Below are positions 23,755-33,602 of a DNA stretch of 64,000 nucleotides, in pieces. A model generated the notes under the pieces. That model worked only from the letters and a program-made list of their open reading frames with translations, did no database searches and had not been told where the DNA came from. The position numbers and the translations under genes are program-made. Position 1 is the stretch's first letter. Each line of letters opens with the position of its first letter. Source of the DNA: Gymnopus androsaceus JB14 (taxonomy: Eukaryota; Basidiomycota; Agaricomycetes; Agaricales; Omphalotaceae); assembly GCA_009733575.1 (NCBI GenBank), contig ML769672.1, positions 22,868-86,867 of the forward strand. Reading direction: 5' to 3'.

Positions 23755-24400
23755 CATCAGCAAAACCTGGGTGTACTGGACAGCACTGGATAGCGCTATC
23801 CAGCACTCATAGCACCCATAGCACCCATAGCAAGGTCCCCATCTATCCAGAGCTATGGATTGCTATGGATTGCTATGAGCTGCTATGGGTTGCTACGGAT
23901 TTTGCATTTCACGGCACATGATTGCATCATCTGTCAGTCTTTCAATTCATTTTTTTTTGTTGTCCTCGGAATTGTTCACTTGCGAGACCAAATAATTATA
24001 ATAAATCATATATATTTGATTAGTAGTACATAGTAGGATAGTCTACCAAAACAGAGCTATGGTAACTAGTATATAGCATGGATAAAGCTACAATATAGTA
24101 TGCAATGCTTAATTAGACATTGAATGGCTTGAATGAAACTCACCGAGAACGCCAAGCCAAAGCAACTCATTAGAAAAAAAAGAAATTTGGGAGGGAAGGA
24201 AGGGAGCTTGGGGAAGTTACGACGGCTCGTCGATGCTATATACTATCAACAGAAGAGAGTGACAGCTGTCAAAATGTTGACAGCTGGCTTGAGTATGTGG
24301 TGATCTCATAGCAGCTCATAGCATTTCATAGCACTATGGCTGCTATGACTTGCTATAGATTGCTATAGCTGCTATGACCTTCACCCAGGTTTTGCTGATG
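23755..24400. mobile_element. CATCAG-family MITE, GCTATG motif type (copy B)
   Basis: 646 bp with ends CATCAGCAAAACCTGG and CCAGGTTTTGCTGATG, flanked by TG (23753-23754, 24401-24402). The intact 3' LTR of the same TRIM reads CCAACTGAGCTTG at 25101-25113, which is the empty site. It proves a 2-bp TG duplication. Units on a 10-bp step lie at 23841-23900 (CTATGGATTG-like) and 24301-24380. The middle 400 bp differs from copies A and C, so the centre is variable while the motif arrays are kept. Confidence 0.92.
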
Positions 24401-24565
24401 TGAGCTTGTTTGTTTCACAACAGATTACGAGACTGGATGCTTGCTCAGAGCCTTGCTGATCCTGTTTGCTTCTATCACCATTGTTGCTGCTCACTTGCTT
24501 ACCCCCATTGCCATACTCACCATGCTCATTTCTATTGACACTTGCTGTACCCATTGGTTGCTGCA

Positions 24566-24749
24566 TTTCTATGCCCATTGTTTGTCCACATGTTGTGTGC
24601 CTGTTACCGCATTTCTACACCCATTGTTTATCTGCACTTGTTGTGTCCATTACCCTGTTTCTATGCCTGTTGTTTGTCTGCACTTGTTGTGCCTGTTGCG
24701 GTGTTTCTATGCCTGTTGTTTGTCATTGCACTCATTGTGCCTGTTACCA
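24566..24749. repeat. 46-bp tandem repeat, four units, inside the TRIM
   Basis: Four consecutive 46-bp units begin TTTCTATGCC or TTTCTACACC and contain a TTGTTT core and a TTGTG core. Because 46 is not a multiple of three the repeat is not protein driven. The Cys/Leu-rich frames crossing it are artefacts. Confidence 0.8.
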
Positions 24750-25165
24750 GTTCCAGTGGGAGCCCTGGATGTTGTTTATCCTGTTGCTGGCTCCAGTGGG
24801 AGCCCCATGATGCTTTATCATTTCACTGCATGTATGCACCCCCAACTTCACCCTATCATTCAGAACCCTTTGTCCTGCAGATCTAATGGTATTGCTCTCT
24901 GTATGTCTATTCCCTGTGCTATGCAGCTGTACAAGTGGGAGTGTTGGGTAAATACCCTTCCGTTGGTTGTCTGGCTGCTCCGCACACCACATGTACCCCT
25001 ATCTGCTTCCATATATAAATTAGATAGATATGAATTACTAATCATTTGCTCTTGCCCCCATTCTTGATGGTTGATTCCCTCCTTGCTGAGGTTGTACCTG
25101 CCAACTGAGCTTGTTTGTTTCACAACAAGGACAATTTAGGAAAGTTTTTAATTTAACTGACTGTT

Positions 25166-26311
25166 TGAGTGTCATGCCCTGTACCACTGATTCCATTATC
25201 TTCACCTCCCAAAACTGCCTGATCATACCCATGGCTTGCCCTATTGATCTGATAACCACCCACTTAGCTGCACAATGGGTCCCATCTACTTCTGTACATA
25301 CTTACTATTCACCAACTCCGCATCTTGCATGATTATAACCCGTAGTTCCCCCTCAGGGACCCCTTGTCTTGATATTAACCTGTTTACTCCCATATCTCTT
25401 GCTTTCTCTATTTTCTTATCTTCTTGTCAATTCATCTACTTTCTCAATATATGCTTGTTCTGGCTTCCGCTCTTTGACTCACATGTTGACTTGACTACCA
25501 GCAAGCTCACACGACAATCAGACTCACCGCCATCAACTACTTGATGTCAGCTCATACAACTAGACTCAGAACTCACATTCGGGAGCTTTGGTATTCCCAA
25601 TCCACCTGCTTCTTACTACTAGTCTTTGACTAGTTCACCTGCACACATATTCAATCGCAGATCTTGCCTGCCTTTCATACTAAAGGCCACAAAGCTACTT
25701 TCAGTATCTTTTCTCAAAACTGTCAACCCCGGTCTTATACAATATCAAGACCAAACTGTCATTGAATATGTTGGGGACGTTCATGGTACCACCTTCCTCA
25801 TCCATGGGACAACAGGAGGGGGACACACAAAAAAATCAAGAAGCTCCCGACTTTGGGAATTACCAATGGGGAGAAGGGGGGCAACACCTTTCTGCGGGAT
25901 CCCAAGGATCCAGCACCAGCAGGGTATTTGGATCATTATCCACTGAGGTTACCCCTCCAACAGCCGCAGTAGCCTATGCACCTCCTGATCGGCAGCACCT
26001 GCCAATACAGACAGTTGCACAGGGTCAACACATTCAGACCCTGCAACTGCCTACTTTGGTGTTCCACCTGGGGCTGCCCGCACTGCCAGGATCATCAGGA
26101 ATCTCCCCTGATAATATTCAGGGTCAAAGACTGTTCTGTACAATGTCAATGGGTGTGGGATTTTACTGCCCAATAGACATCTCATCATTGCTGAGAGGGA
26201 GACATGCCCAACAGGCACCCCCACAGGAGCTTCATTATACTCTGCAAGTAGCCCCTGACAAAGAATGTCAGAATTCGGAAGCTCAACAGTCGGATACTAG
26301 CTCCCAATGGC
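25166..26311 (+). mobile_element. LTR plus gag fragment of a gypsy-like element, copy 1 (CpG-depleted)
   Basis: The sequence starts TGAGTGTCATGCCCTG and runs in parallel with 49289-50437. The first 560-600 bp have LTR-like character (TGTCATGCC start, no coding). The gag-like frame from about 25768 encodes a Pro/Gln/Gly-rich protein with DFGNYQWGE and LPALPGSSGISPDN. Almost every CpG in copy 2 is TpG or CpA here. The 3' part is missing and similarity ends near 26311. No pol is present. The exact LTR end is uncertain. Confidence 0.7.
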
Positions 26312-26551
26312 ACTTCAGGCTGCCCCAATTTATATCTTCTTAGATAGTCCAAAGTGTAACAAGTAAATCTATGGCAGCTTTTCTCAAGTAAGTGGTTTTA
26401 TACTTAAGGAATTCTCAAGTTTTACTTAAGTTTTGCTTGAGCAAAAAGTTGGTTTTCTTATTAGTTAATACTAAAATACTTGAGTACAACTTGAGTAAGT
26501 GGTAAGTAAGGTTACTGCATAAGGAAATAGTAAACAAATTCTAAGTATCTT

Positions 26552-26840
26552 CATCAGCAAAACCTGGGTGAACTGGATAGCACTGGATAGTGCTATCCAG
26601 CACTCATAGCACTCGATAGCATCCATAGTAAGGTCCCCATCTATCCAGAGCTATGAGCTGCTATGGGCTGCTATGGGCTGCTATGGATTGCTATAGAGCA
26701 TGACATCTGTCAATGGGCAATATAATTTGTGTAGTCCATAGTAACTCATAGCTACTCATAGCAATTCATAGCAGCTCATAGTTCTATGGCTGCTATGGCT
26801 TGCTATAACAGCTATGGCAATTATCCAGGTTTTGCTGATG
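26552..26840. mobile_element. CATCAG-family MITE, GCTATG motif type (copy C, complete)
   Basis: 289 bp, ends CATCAGCAAAACCTGG and CCAGGTTTTGCTGATG, flanked by TT (26550-26551, 26841-26842). Left half: TATCCAG inverted repeat, then five GCTATG-type units exactly 10 bp apart (26651-26700). Right half: five CTCATA-type units exactly 10 bp apart (26731-26780), then GCTATG units. It is the most compact full copy in the window and best defines the family. Nested in the 2.5 kb element. Confidence 0.92.
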
Positions 26841-27673
26841 TTTGGACTTAAGTACTTGAGTAAACTGTAAGTAAGATTCTTGCTCAAGGAAATGGTAAAT
26901 AAAACTTAGAAAGAAGCATGCTAAGTACATACTTGAGCAAGTAAGTAAGTATATAGATAAGTAAATACTTAAGGGACATAAGAGATAACAAAAATTTCTT
27001 CAGTAAGTAATGTGTAACTAGGCAATGCAACAATGTTCAAGGAGAGGAAGTTGAAGTAGTGTAATCATAAAGGAGAAGGTGGGGGAATTGCGACCTTTGG
27101 AGGACAAAAATGGGGCCTTTTATATGCTAGCTTGATAATTGCCTGTTTAGCAACACAATAAGCAACTTCAAGAGGTGCTTGCAATTTTTTTTAAATATAT
27201 CATCTTATATTTTGCTGTTAAGGCTGAAGGACCCCCCCTCCCCCCCCCTAGCCTCCAAAATGAGAAGGAAGATCCCATGATATGTAAGCAGTTTGCGGCA
27301 AGCATTGCCCCGCATCAGCCCGGCATCATTCCTCCCATCCCAATCCCTCTCAATGTCTGACTTTCAAGCCCATTGCTCAAAGAATTTATGGAAATTGAAA
27401 GAGAATCAATGTAACTTTAATTTTTCTTATGATTTTGAGCATTCACTTACAAGTTATGATACCATTATAATAGTGCGTACTTATCCATCATATCTCAAAG
27501 TAAAGTAGCCCACCTTCATATCGCATCCAGGACATGAACAGGACAAAAATGTTGCAGTGTCTGGTCAAAGCAAGCTTGGACTTGACTTGGACCCTAATCT
27601 TGAGCTCCAATGCCTTCCGAAGCCAATCTGAAACCCTCTAAAAGGCTTTATTAAACACTATACCAAGTATTCC

Positions 27674-28147
27674 TAGTCATGGGCAAGAATCATGACTCTA
27701 TCTGACTCTTGACTCTTTGCTAGGATACTCTTACTCCAAAACACATGATCTTAACTCTAGCCATGAGTAGAATCACTTTAGCACAAGTGACTCTAGGATA
27801 GGATCACCTAGAGTCAAGAGTTAAATCAATCCAAGGATACTCTAGAGTGAACATTGAATAACCCAATAAGTATTCCATTAGATGTATTAAATATTAGTAT
27901 ACAACCCTCAGCAGTAGCAATATTGATGTTTCAGACACATTTCACTCACAATAGACCATATACAACACATTGCAAGTATTTAAGAGTATCCTTGCTAGAG
28001 TATCTTAGGTCCCAAACCAGGTGATTCTAACTCTACTCTGGAGTAGAGTCATGATCCTTTTTTTTGTAGTATGACTCTATCCTAGAATCATTTTCAAGGA
28101 TCATGACTAGAGTATCCTTGATGATTCTTGATTCTTGCCCATGACTA
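27674..28147. mobile_element. hAT-type MITE with 8-bp duplication AGTATTCC
   Basis: 474 bp, ends TAGTCATGGGCAAGAATCA and its inverted counterpart. It is flanked by identical AGTATTCC octamers (27666-27673, 28148-28155). An 8-bp duplication is the hAT signature. The body is filled with GACTCTA/TAGAGTC variants on both strands. No coding capacity. Confidence 0.9.
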
Positions 28148-28933
28148 AGTATTCCAGGGTATCCTGCACAGTAATGATCCATCTTTATACATTTTGGTCC
28201 TAAGCCCTCTTGAGCCCCCCCCCTCCCCTCCCTACCCTATATGGATGCTTAAATTTTCAAACACCTCTTGAGCAACTTGGCCATTGTTATCTATTTGGGA
28301 GGACAATAAAGACTTTATATTGTTGTCTTGAAATATCATGTGACCTGCTACACACATATATAAGGGTGATGGACCCTCCATGGCATTAACCTCTCTTGAC
28401 CTCTTACTTCTACCATCTCATTCCTACTATCCCTTGACAATTGCAACTTTGTAAGCATACTTGTTCTACTAAGTATTTCCAAGTTACCTACTTTACTTAG
28501 CATCTTACAGTTTACTTCATACAATTACTCAGTGTACTACTTAGTATTTACTTACTTTACTTTCACTTTACTTACTTCACTTTAGTTTGCAGGCATATGC
28601 TAATTATGTCCTTATTTAGAATTTATCTAAGTATTACTTACAATTTAAAATTCTTTTCATTTCTTTAATTCTTAGGAACTTTTCAAGAATTTACTTAAGA
28701 ATTACTCAGGCATTAACTATTTACTTACTTAGTATCTATCTAAGTGTATTACTTACAATTTAGAATAATTTTTCTTTCCTTTAATTCTTAGGAACTTCCT
28801 AAGAATTTACTTGAGAATTACTCAAGTAAAAAACCACTTTCTTGAGAAAAGCTGCCCTGGAAGTTGGTAACAATCCAGTATCTAATATGATCAAAATCCA
28901 CAGGAAATCCAGGGACCCCGCCTGGATTGCATG

Positions 28934-29214
28934 CATGTTGCATGGATTCCATGCACTGGTAAATATAGTAGTGCATGTGAAGTATAGTAATAGTCATGTG
29001 ACACTGTCACATAGTACAAATTGAAATTTGTGAAATAGTGATTGATAGTTACAGTGATGACTTTCTCATCTACACCCAGCAACCTACCTCTGCTGATCCC
29101 ATCAGCCTTCATGTGACACTGTCACACAAACTACAAATTAAACTTTTGATTACAATGAGGATGAATTCCAGAAGGAGAGTTATGGTTACTAGTGCATGGA
29201 TTCCATGCAACATG
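28934..29214. mobile_element. 281-bp foldback element
   Basis: Inverted ends CATGTTGCATGGATTCCATG and CATGGATTCCATGCAACATG, each itself partly palindromic. The palindrome TGTGACACTGTCACA occurs twice inside (about 28997 and 29114). It interrupts the reading frame of the Plavaka-like transposase fragment to its right. I could not identify a target duplication. Confidence 0.65.
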
Positions 29215-29820
29215 ACGAATGTCTCATACCAGAAGTGTATACTTTTGGGACATCCAGAGTGGTGGCAATGGTGGTCAAGGGTTATTGTATTCCATCTCAA
29301 ATATCTGCCACACCACATTAATGTCTTCAATGTTGTCAATTGTTGCGTAGAGATGCTCCGCGTTCCACCACAGTTGGCTGTCAGTATTGCCTCCAGCCAG
29401 TAGAGTCTGTGCTGCCCACATATCAAGAGCATGCTTGAATCCGCTGGCTGAAGACTGGGTTCATACAAAGTGCAAGTCAGCAAAGTCAAACTCAAAATGG
29501 TTTGAAAATGGTTCCCATGCTTCCTCTGTGTGAACATCTGGGATTGGAGGAGGAGGAGGAGGAGCATTCTCAGGAAGAGTTATGCTGAATTGATTTGTTG
29601 GAAGCACTATAAGAAGACATTCTTAAGAAATAAACAGAAGTAGAGGAAAAACAACACACCTGTCAAGTAGGGGTGGCGAGAATAGGTGAATTTTTCATTG
29701 TCCATGTCTTCAGGCTCCTGAGTAACTTCACAGTGAGTGGAATTCCAGTGTTTTGTGTGTCCTCCGCTTGAGGCAAATGTATGGTCACAGTTGGGATGCA
29801 GGCATTTGAGTAGCATTGGA
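29215..29820 (-). pseudogene. Plavaka-type transposase, N-terminal fragment
   Basis: Plavaka is a DNA transposon group expanded in basidiomycetes, usually placed with CACTA-like elements. Reading leftward: a C2H2 finger at the start (CLHPNCDHTFASSGGHTKHW, ATG at 29816), HPYLTG, an intron (about 29590-29640), a proline run, then WEPFSNHFEFDFADLHF, KHALDMWAAQTLLAGG and NAEHLYATIDNIED, all typical of the Plavaka N-terminal half. Two in-frame stops follow the conserved order (near 29470 and 29275). The frame ends at the foldback element, and the catalytic half is absent. Confidence 0.75.
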
Positions 29821-29973
29821 GATGAAAGTAAATAGACAGAGGAAACGTAAGCTAGTAATCTCCGTCTCTAAGCCCATCCCTGTTTGTCTCTAGGTCCATA
29901 CATCATTCCTGAGGCCATCTCATGACACATTTTCTCTTGTTTTGAGCCTTGAATTTTTCCTCCCTGCATCTGC

Positions 29974-31984
29974 ATGCCTCCTCAAAAAAATAAACAACCA
30001 AAGGATACTGCTGTTTCTGCAGCAGCCGTTGAACAGCGGCCCACACAAAAATGTTCAGTGACAACTACTGAACCAGCTGAAAGCACTCCTGTGCCAACAA
30101 AAAAAGCAGCTAAAGGTAAGGTTCAATAACTTTACTTGAATATTCACAAGACTTACAACAATTGCAGAGGCTGTTATGTCTACTTGGCAGCTTTGTACCA
30201 CCAAAGACAAGCTTAGTATAGCACCAAAGCCATGTAGAACACATGCTCAAGTGCTTGCTGATGAGGAACAGCACGAGAGGGAGCTTGAAGCCCAGCTAGC
30301 TGAGGTGAAAGCAAACCAACTCAAGTTGGCTGAAATGGAGCTTGATGAAGAAGATGCACAAGCTGAGGCTGAATGTGGCAGCACCGAATACCAGAAGGAC
30401 CCCAGTGACAAAGACAAGCCATTTTTCAATGCAGATGACAAGATGGATGTTGACGAAGCTGATGAAACCATTGTTTCTAAGGCGGAAAAGGTGAGCAATT
30501 TAATTGAAGTTGAAATGAAAGCTCACTCACATTATCATACAGCATTGTCAGCTCAAGCCAGCACGTGATGAGACAACAGAGGCAGTCAACCAAGTACAAG
30601 AGGAGCTTCGAGCCAAGAGGGCTAGCATTTCATCAAAGAGTAAAGGACATAGTGGGAAGAAAGCAAAAGTGTACATTGAACATTCAGTCCACGTTGACAG
30701 ATTATATAATTCCTCACTTATATATCTCTCACAGTCTCAATGCCGGTAATCCCAAGGCTATAGCTGGTCTTCAAGCAGACTGGAAACAGTGAGCCAAGGT
30801 CAATACAGCTATTGTACTCTCTTAAGATGAAGGAGATGGTACAGATCTTGGAGGTTTGAATGATGAAGATGCAGATGCAGTGAAACCTCCAATACCAGTA
30901 CTAAAGCCAAAAGCCAAGCGTTCTAATGAGGTACATATGTTGTTGCTTGCATTTTTTTTGTTAGCTCTAATGGACTAAATAGCTCGTCAAAGTCAAGGTA
31001 CCCAAGTCTGCATCCAAATCTATCAAAACTCCGCCAGCAAAGTCAAAGCCAACTAATACAGCTACAAAACGCACTGCTGTCAAGGAGGAGATCAAGAAGG
31101 AGTCAAGTTCCGATTCCATCAAGATTTCAACACCGACACCAAAATCGAAGCAGCTGCCCAAATTTCCGCAGACACTATGGAATACCCAAGGGACAGACAC
31201 CATGTATGGTCTTTTATTCTGCAGTGACCAGCCTTTTGTCGGGTTTGCCAAGGGTCCAAAGTTTTTGGAGATAGTTAAAGAGGTATTCAATGGGTTGTGC
31301 CCAGGGAGCATCTACAAGGTCACAGAGGGAGAAGCCTTGTATGCAAGGGTGCGTGTCTATGCTTCTTCACATTTTTAAGGCCTGACTTTCTCTTTTGCAT
31401 TAGGCTTACAGCTGCTGCTGCAAGGAACAGAGCTTAACAGGGTCCAAAAGCAAGGATGTTGTCGAGGCCTTCTTTGCACAGGATATTTATTCTGACAACC
31501 CCGTTGCACGTAAAGCCTATGCACGTTATGCACTGCAAAAGGATGGGCCACTTCGAGTTCATTCCTGTCCGGCCACATGGTCCAGGTCATCAAAATCTTC
31601 CTTCCTCATTACTCCAACTCTACACTTAAGCATGGAATACCAATTGGATTGTTGGGATTAGCGGTAGCTGGGGTACATCAATTATAAGCTTGATTCTCAA
31701 ATGTGTTATTCTCTGAATGTTTTCTACAGCTCAAGCGAGTCTTCCGTATGTACACTGCTACCGGAAACCAAGAAGTTGGACCAGTCTTTACTCTCATTAA
31801 CATCAACAATGCAGTTGAAGGCTACGCTTGGCTTGCAACTAAAATGTCAGAATCACGTTGGGAGAAGCTGCAGGCTCTCTGTGACTTTACTATTGTCAAG
31901 AAGGTCACCATGGATGATGAAGCATTTGAGATCAGCGGTGCACATCACCTCATGTATGATGCAAGCAGTCCTCCACCCAAGTAA
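29974..31984 (+). CDS. Agaricomycete hypothetical protein (possibly DUF6532-like), multi-exon
   Basis: ATG at 29974 opens a Lys/Gln/Ala-rich exon (MPPQKNKQPKDTAVSAAAVE). A long Glu-rich coiled-coil exon follows (30176-30489, ELEAQLAEVKANQLKLAEME) and a Ser/Lys-rich nuclear-signal-like exon (KRASISSKSKGHSGKKAK). Later exons hold the conserved part: AFFAQDIYSDNPVARKAYAR (31470), HYSNSTLKHGIPIGLLGLAV (31605), and after an intron LKRVFRMYTATGN with KMSESRWEKLQ (31731-31880). The order and the RMYTATG/SESRW signature resemble an expanded agaricomycete family that I tentatively equate with DUF6532. A possible 1-2 nt shift near 31555 and weak exons near 30730 suggest damage. Function unknown. Confidence 0.5.
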
Positions 31985-32284
31985 TTCAAGCCTAATTTTT
32001 TCCATGTCACTGTTTTTTTCTTGTTGTTTTATTACCTTATATCAAGAAACTTCCCAAGCTGCATTCACCTGATATTTCCTCACTCTAAATGTAGTCTGTA
32101 ATGTCTCAATAGTTGTAATACTACCAATGAAATTCTATGGCTTTTTTTCACTTTTCTACTGGGACTGGTGAACTTGTCAACTTGTCATAGCAATGAAACA
32201 AAGTAAAACAAAGTACTTGGGGAAAATTTGACTGGGCTTTTCCCTTGTGAACTTGTTGGCTTTTTTTTGGCAAAATACTGATGC
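31985..32284. other. Junction between a host gene and the truncated copia element
   Basis: AT-rich 3' flank of the preceding gene. The copia RNase H frame loses homology near 32285, and no LTR follows where the 3' LTR should be. The deletion breakpoint of the retrotransposon is therefore here. Confidence 0.5.
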
Positions 32285-33602
32285 ATGAAAACAATCATCC
32301 TTCATCAATGCAATGGCGGACTGATTGTCTGACATGATAGGGATCACATGAGTAACGGGACCAAAGATTTCCAATAAAAGGTTCCTAAGCCAGATCGCTT
32401 CCTTTGCCGCATGGGTCAAAGCAATATACTCAGCTTCCGTGGTGGATAAAGAAATGGTATCCTGTCGTTTTGACAACCAAGATACTGCTCCACCATTCAA
32501 CATAAAAATGTATCCGGAAATAGCATGTTGATCCTCTTGGGACATACCATCTGCATCCGTGTAACCTTGGACTGTCTCCTGGTTGCTCGTACTGAGCCAA
32601 AAGTCTCGAGTGTATTTGAGATAGGCATAGACACGGCGTACACCATTCCAATGAGTGATGCCGGGGTTTTGTGAAAAGCGAGCAAGGATAGAGACTGCAT
32701 ACGTGATGTCAGGTCTCGTAGTGACGGATAAGTACTGGAGAGCGCCAAGTGCCTCTCTGTAGGGTTTGTCGCGCATGAAAGCAATATCCTCAACCGTTTT
32801 GGGTGATTGGTCTTTGGTGAGGTGAATGTGGGGATCGAAGGGAATAGAGAGTGGTTTTATATCTGAGAATCCATAGCGAGAGAATATGGCGTCAATGTAT
32901 GACCGCTGGGATAAGTAAATCGTCCTCTGTTATGCAGAGATCTTCGGATCTCGATCCCAAGTAGCCAATGGATTTCTCCGGAATCAACAACTTTGATTAA
33001 TGCCCCAATATCTTTCTTTAGTTTCTCCATGATGGCCAGGGTTTCGGTAACCAATTTCATGTCGTCAACATGTATAAAAATGATGGTGAAGGGACTAGTG
33101 CGATAGAAAACAGTGTGATCAAAATCAGACCGTTTAAACCCCAGTTGGGTCATGATTTCCCTGAATCGCATGTACCATTTTCGACCGGCTTGTTTAAGTC
33201 TGTAAAGTGCGAGTTTAAGCTGTAAATTTTGACCTGGTTTTACCCCTATATCAATGCCTGGAGGTGCCTTCATAAAAATGCGCTCATTTTTGTCCAATTT
33301 CCCGTAAAGATAAGCTGATTTCACATCCATTGGGTGAATAATCATGCTCTTCTCAGCTCCAATGCTGAGTATAGCACGGGCTGATGCAAGTTTTGCAACA
33401 GATGCAAAGGTTTTGTCTGGGAAGTAGTCAACGTCTGGGATCTGATTAAATCAACATACAACAAGATGAGCTCGGTATCCTGTAATGTGACCTTGTTCAT
33501 CCTTCTTGGTCCGATAGACTCATTTGGATGTGAGAATATTTGCATCTGGAGGTGGTGTGACAATTGTATAGGTTCCACACTCCCAGAGTCTGGAGATTTC
33601 AT
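32285..33602 (-). pseudogene. copia reverse transcriptase and RNase H fragment
   Basis: RT: HPMDVKSAYLYGKLDKNERI (fingers/palm), ALYRLKQAGRKWYMRF, and the catalytic segment IIFIHVDDMKL, where copia elements carry YVDDM, at 33345-33050. GEIHWLLGIEIRR follows, then a frame break near 32880. RNase H: YREALGALQYLSVTTRPDI, AVSWLSKRQDTISLSTTEAE and MSDNQSAIALM, ending abruptly after FHA near 32285. The usual downstream HIDIRYHFIRE segment is absent. Confidence 0.88.

Larger units (their letters stand above)
23190..25127 (+). mobile_element. TRIM-like LTR retrotransposon with 5-bp target duplication
   Basis: Two direct LTRs begin TGTTG(A/G)GTAAATACCC and end TTTCACAACA: 23190-24422 and 24942-25127. 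The second is 186 bp. The first reduces to 188 bp once two nested MITEs and their duplications are removed. AGGAC flanks the whole element on both sides (23185-23189, 25128-25132). A purine run (AAGTGGGAG) precedes the 3' LTR, as expected of a polypurine tract. The internal region is only 519 bp and carries a 46-bp tandem repeat, with no gag or pol. These are the hallmarks of a terminal-repeat retrotransposon in miniature. The TGTTG...ACA ends are Ty1/copia-like. The primer binding site was not identified. Confidence 0.88.
26373..28856. mobile_element. 2.5 kb non-coding inverted-repeat element rich in ACTTAAGTA motifs
   Basis: Left end GGCAGCTTTTCTCAAG and right end CTTGAGAAAAGCTGCC are inverted, and similarity continues for about 50 bp inward. 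The body is AT-rich with dozens of ACTTAAGTA/ACTTGAGTA variants concentrated near both ends, and C-runs near 27230 and 28217. No transposase frame is present. Two other MITEs (26552-26840 and 27674-28147) are nested inside. A broken terminus of the same family lies at 305-363. The target duplication is not evident, and superfamily is not assigned. Confidence 0.7.

Noticed and set aside
23841..24380. Regularly spaced short repeats as a CRISPR array
   Set aside because: Units are about 6 bp with 4-bp gaps, degenerate and inverted, in a eukaryotic context. They are MITE motif arrays.
24441..25067. 208-codon Cys/Leu-rich open frame
   Set aside because: It crosses the 46-bp tandem repeat and the TRIM 3' LTR. 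Composition is low complexity and parallel frames are also open, so it is not coding.
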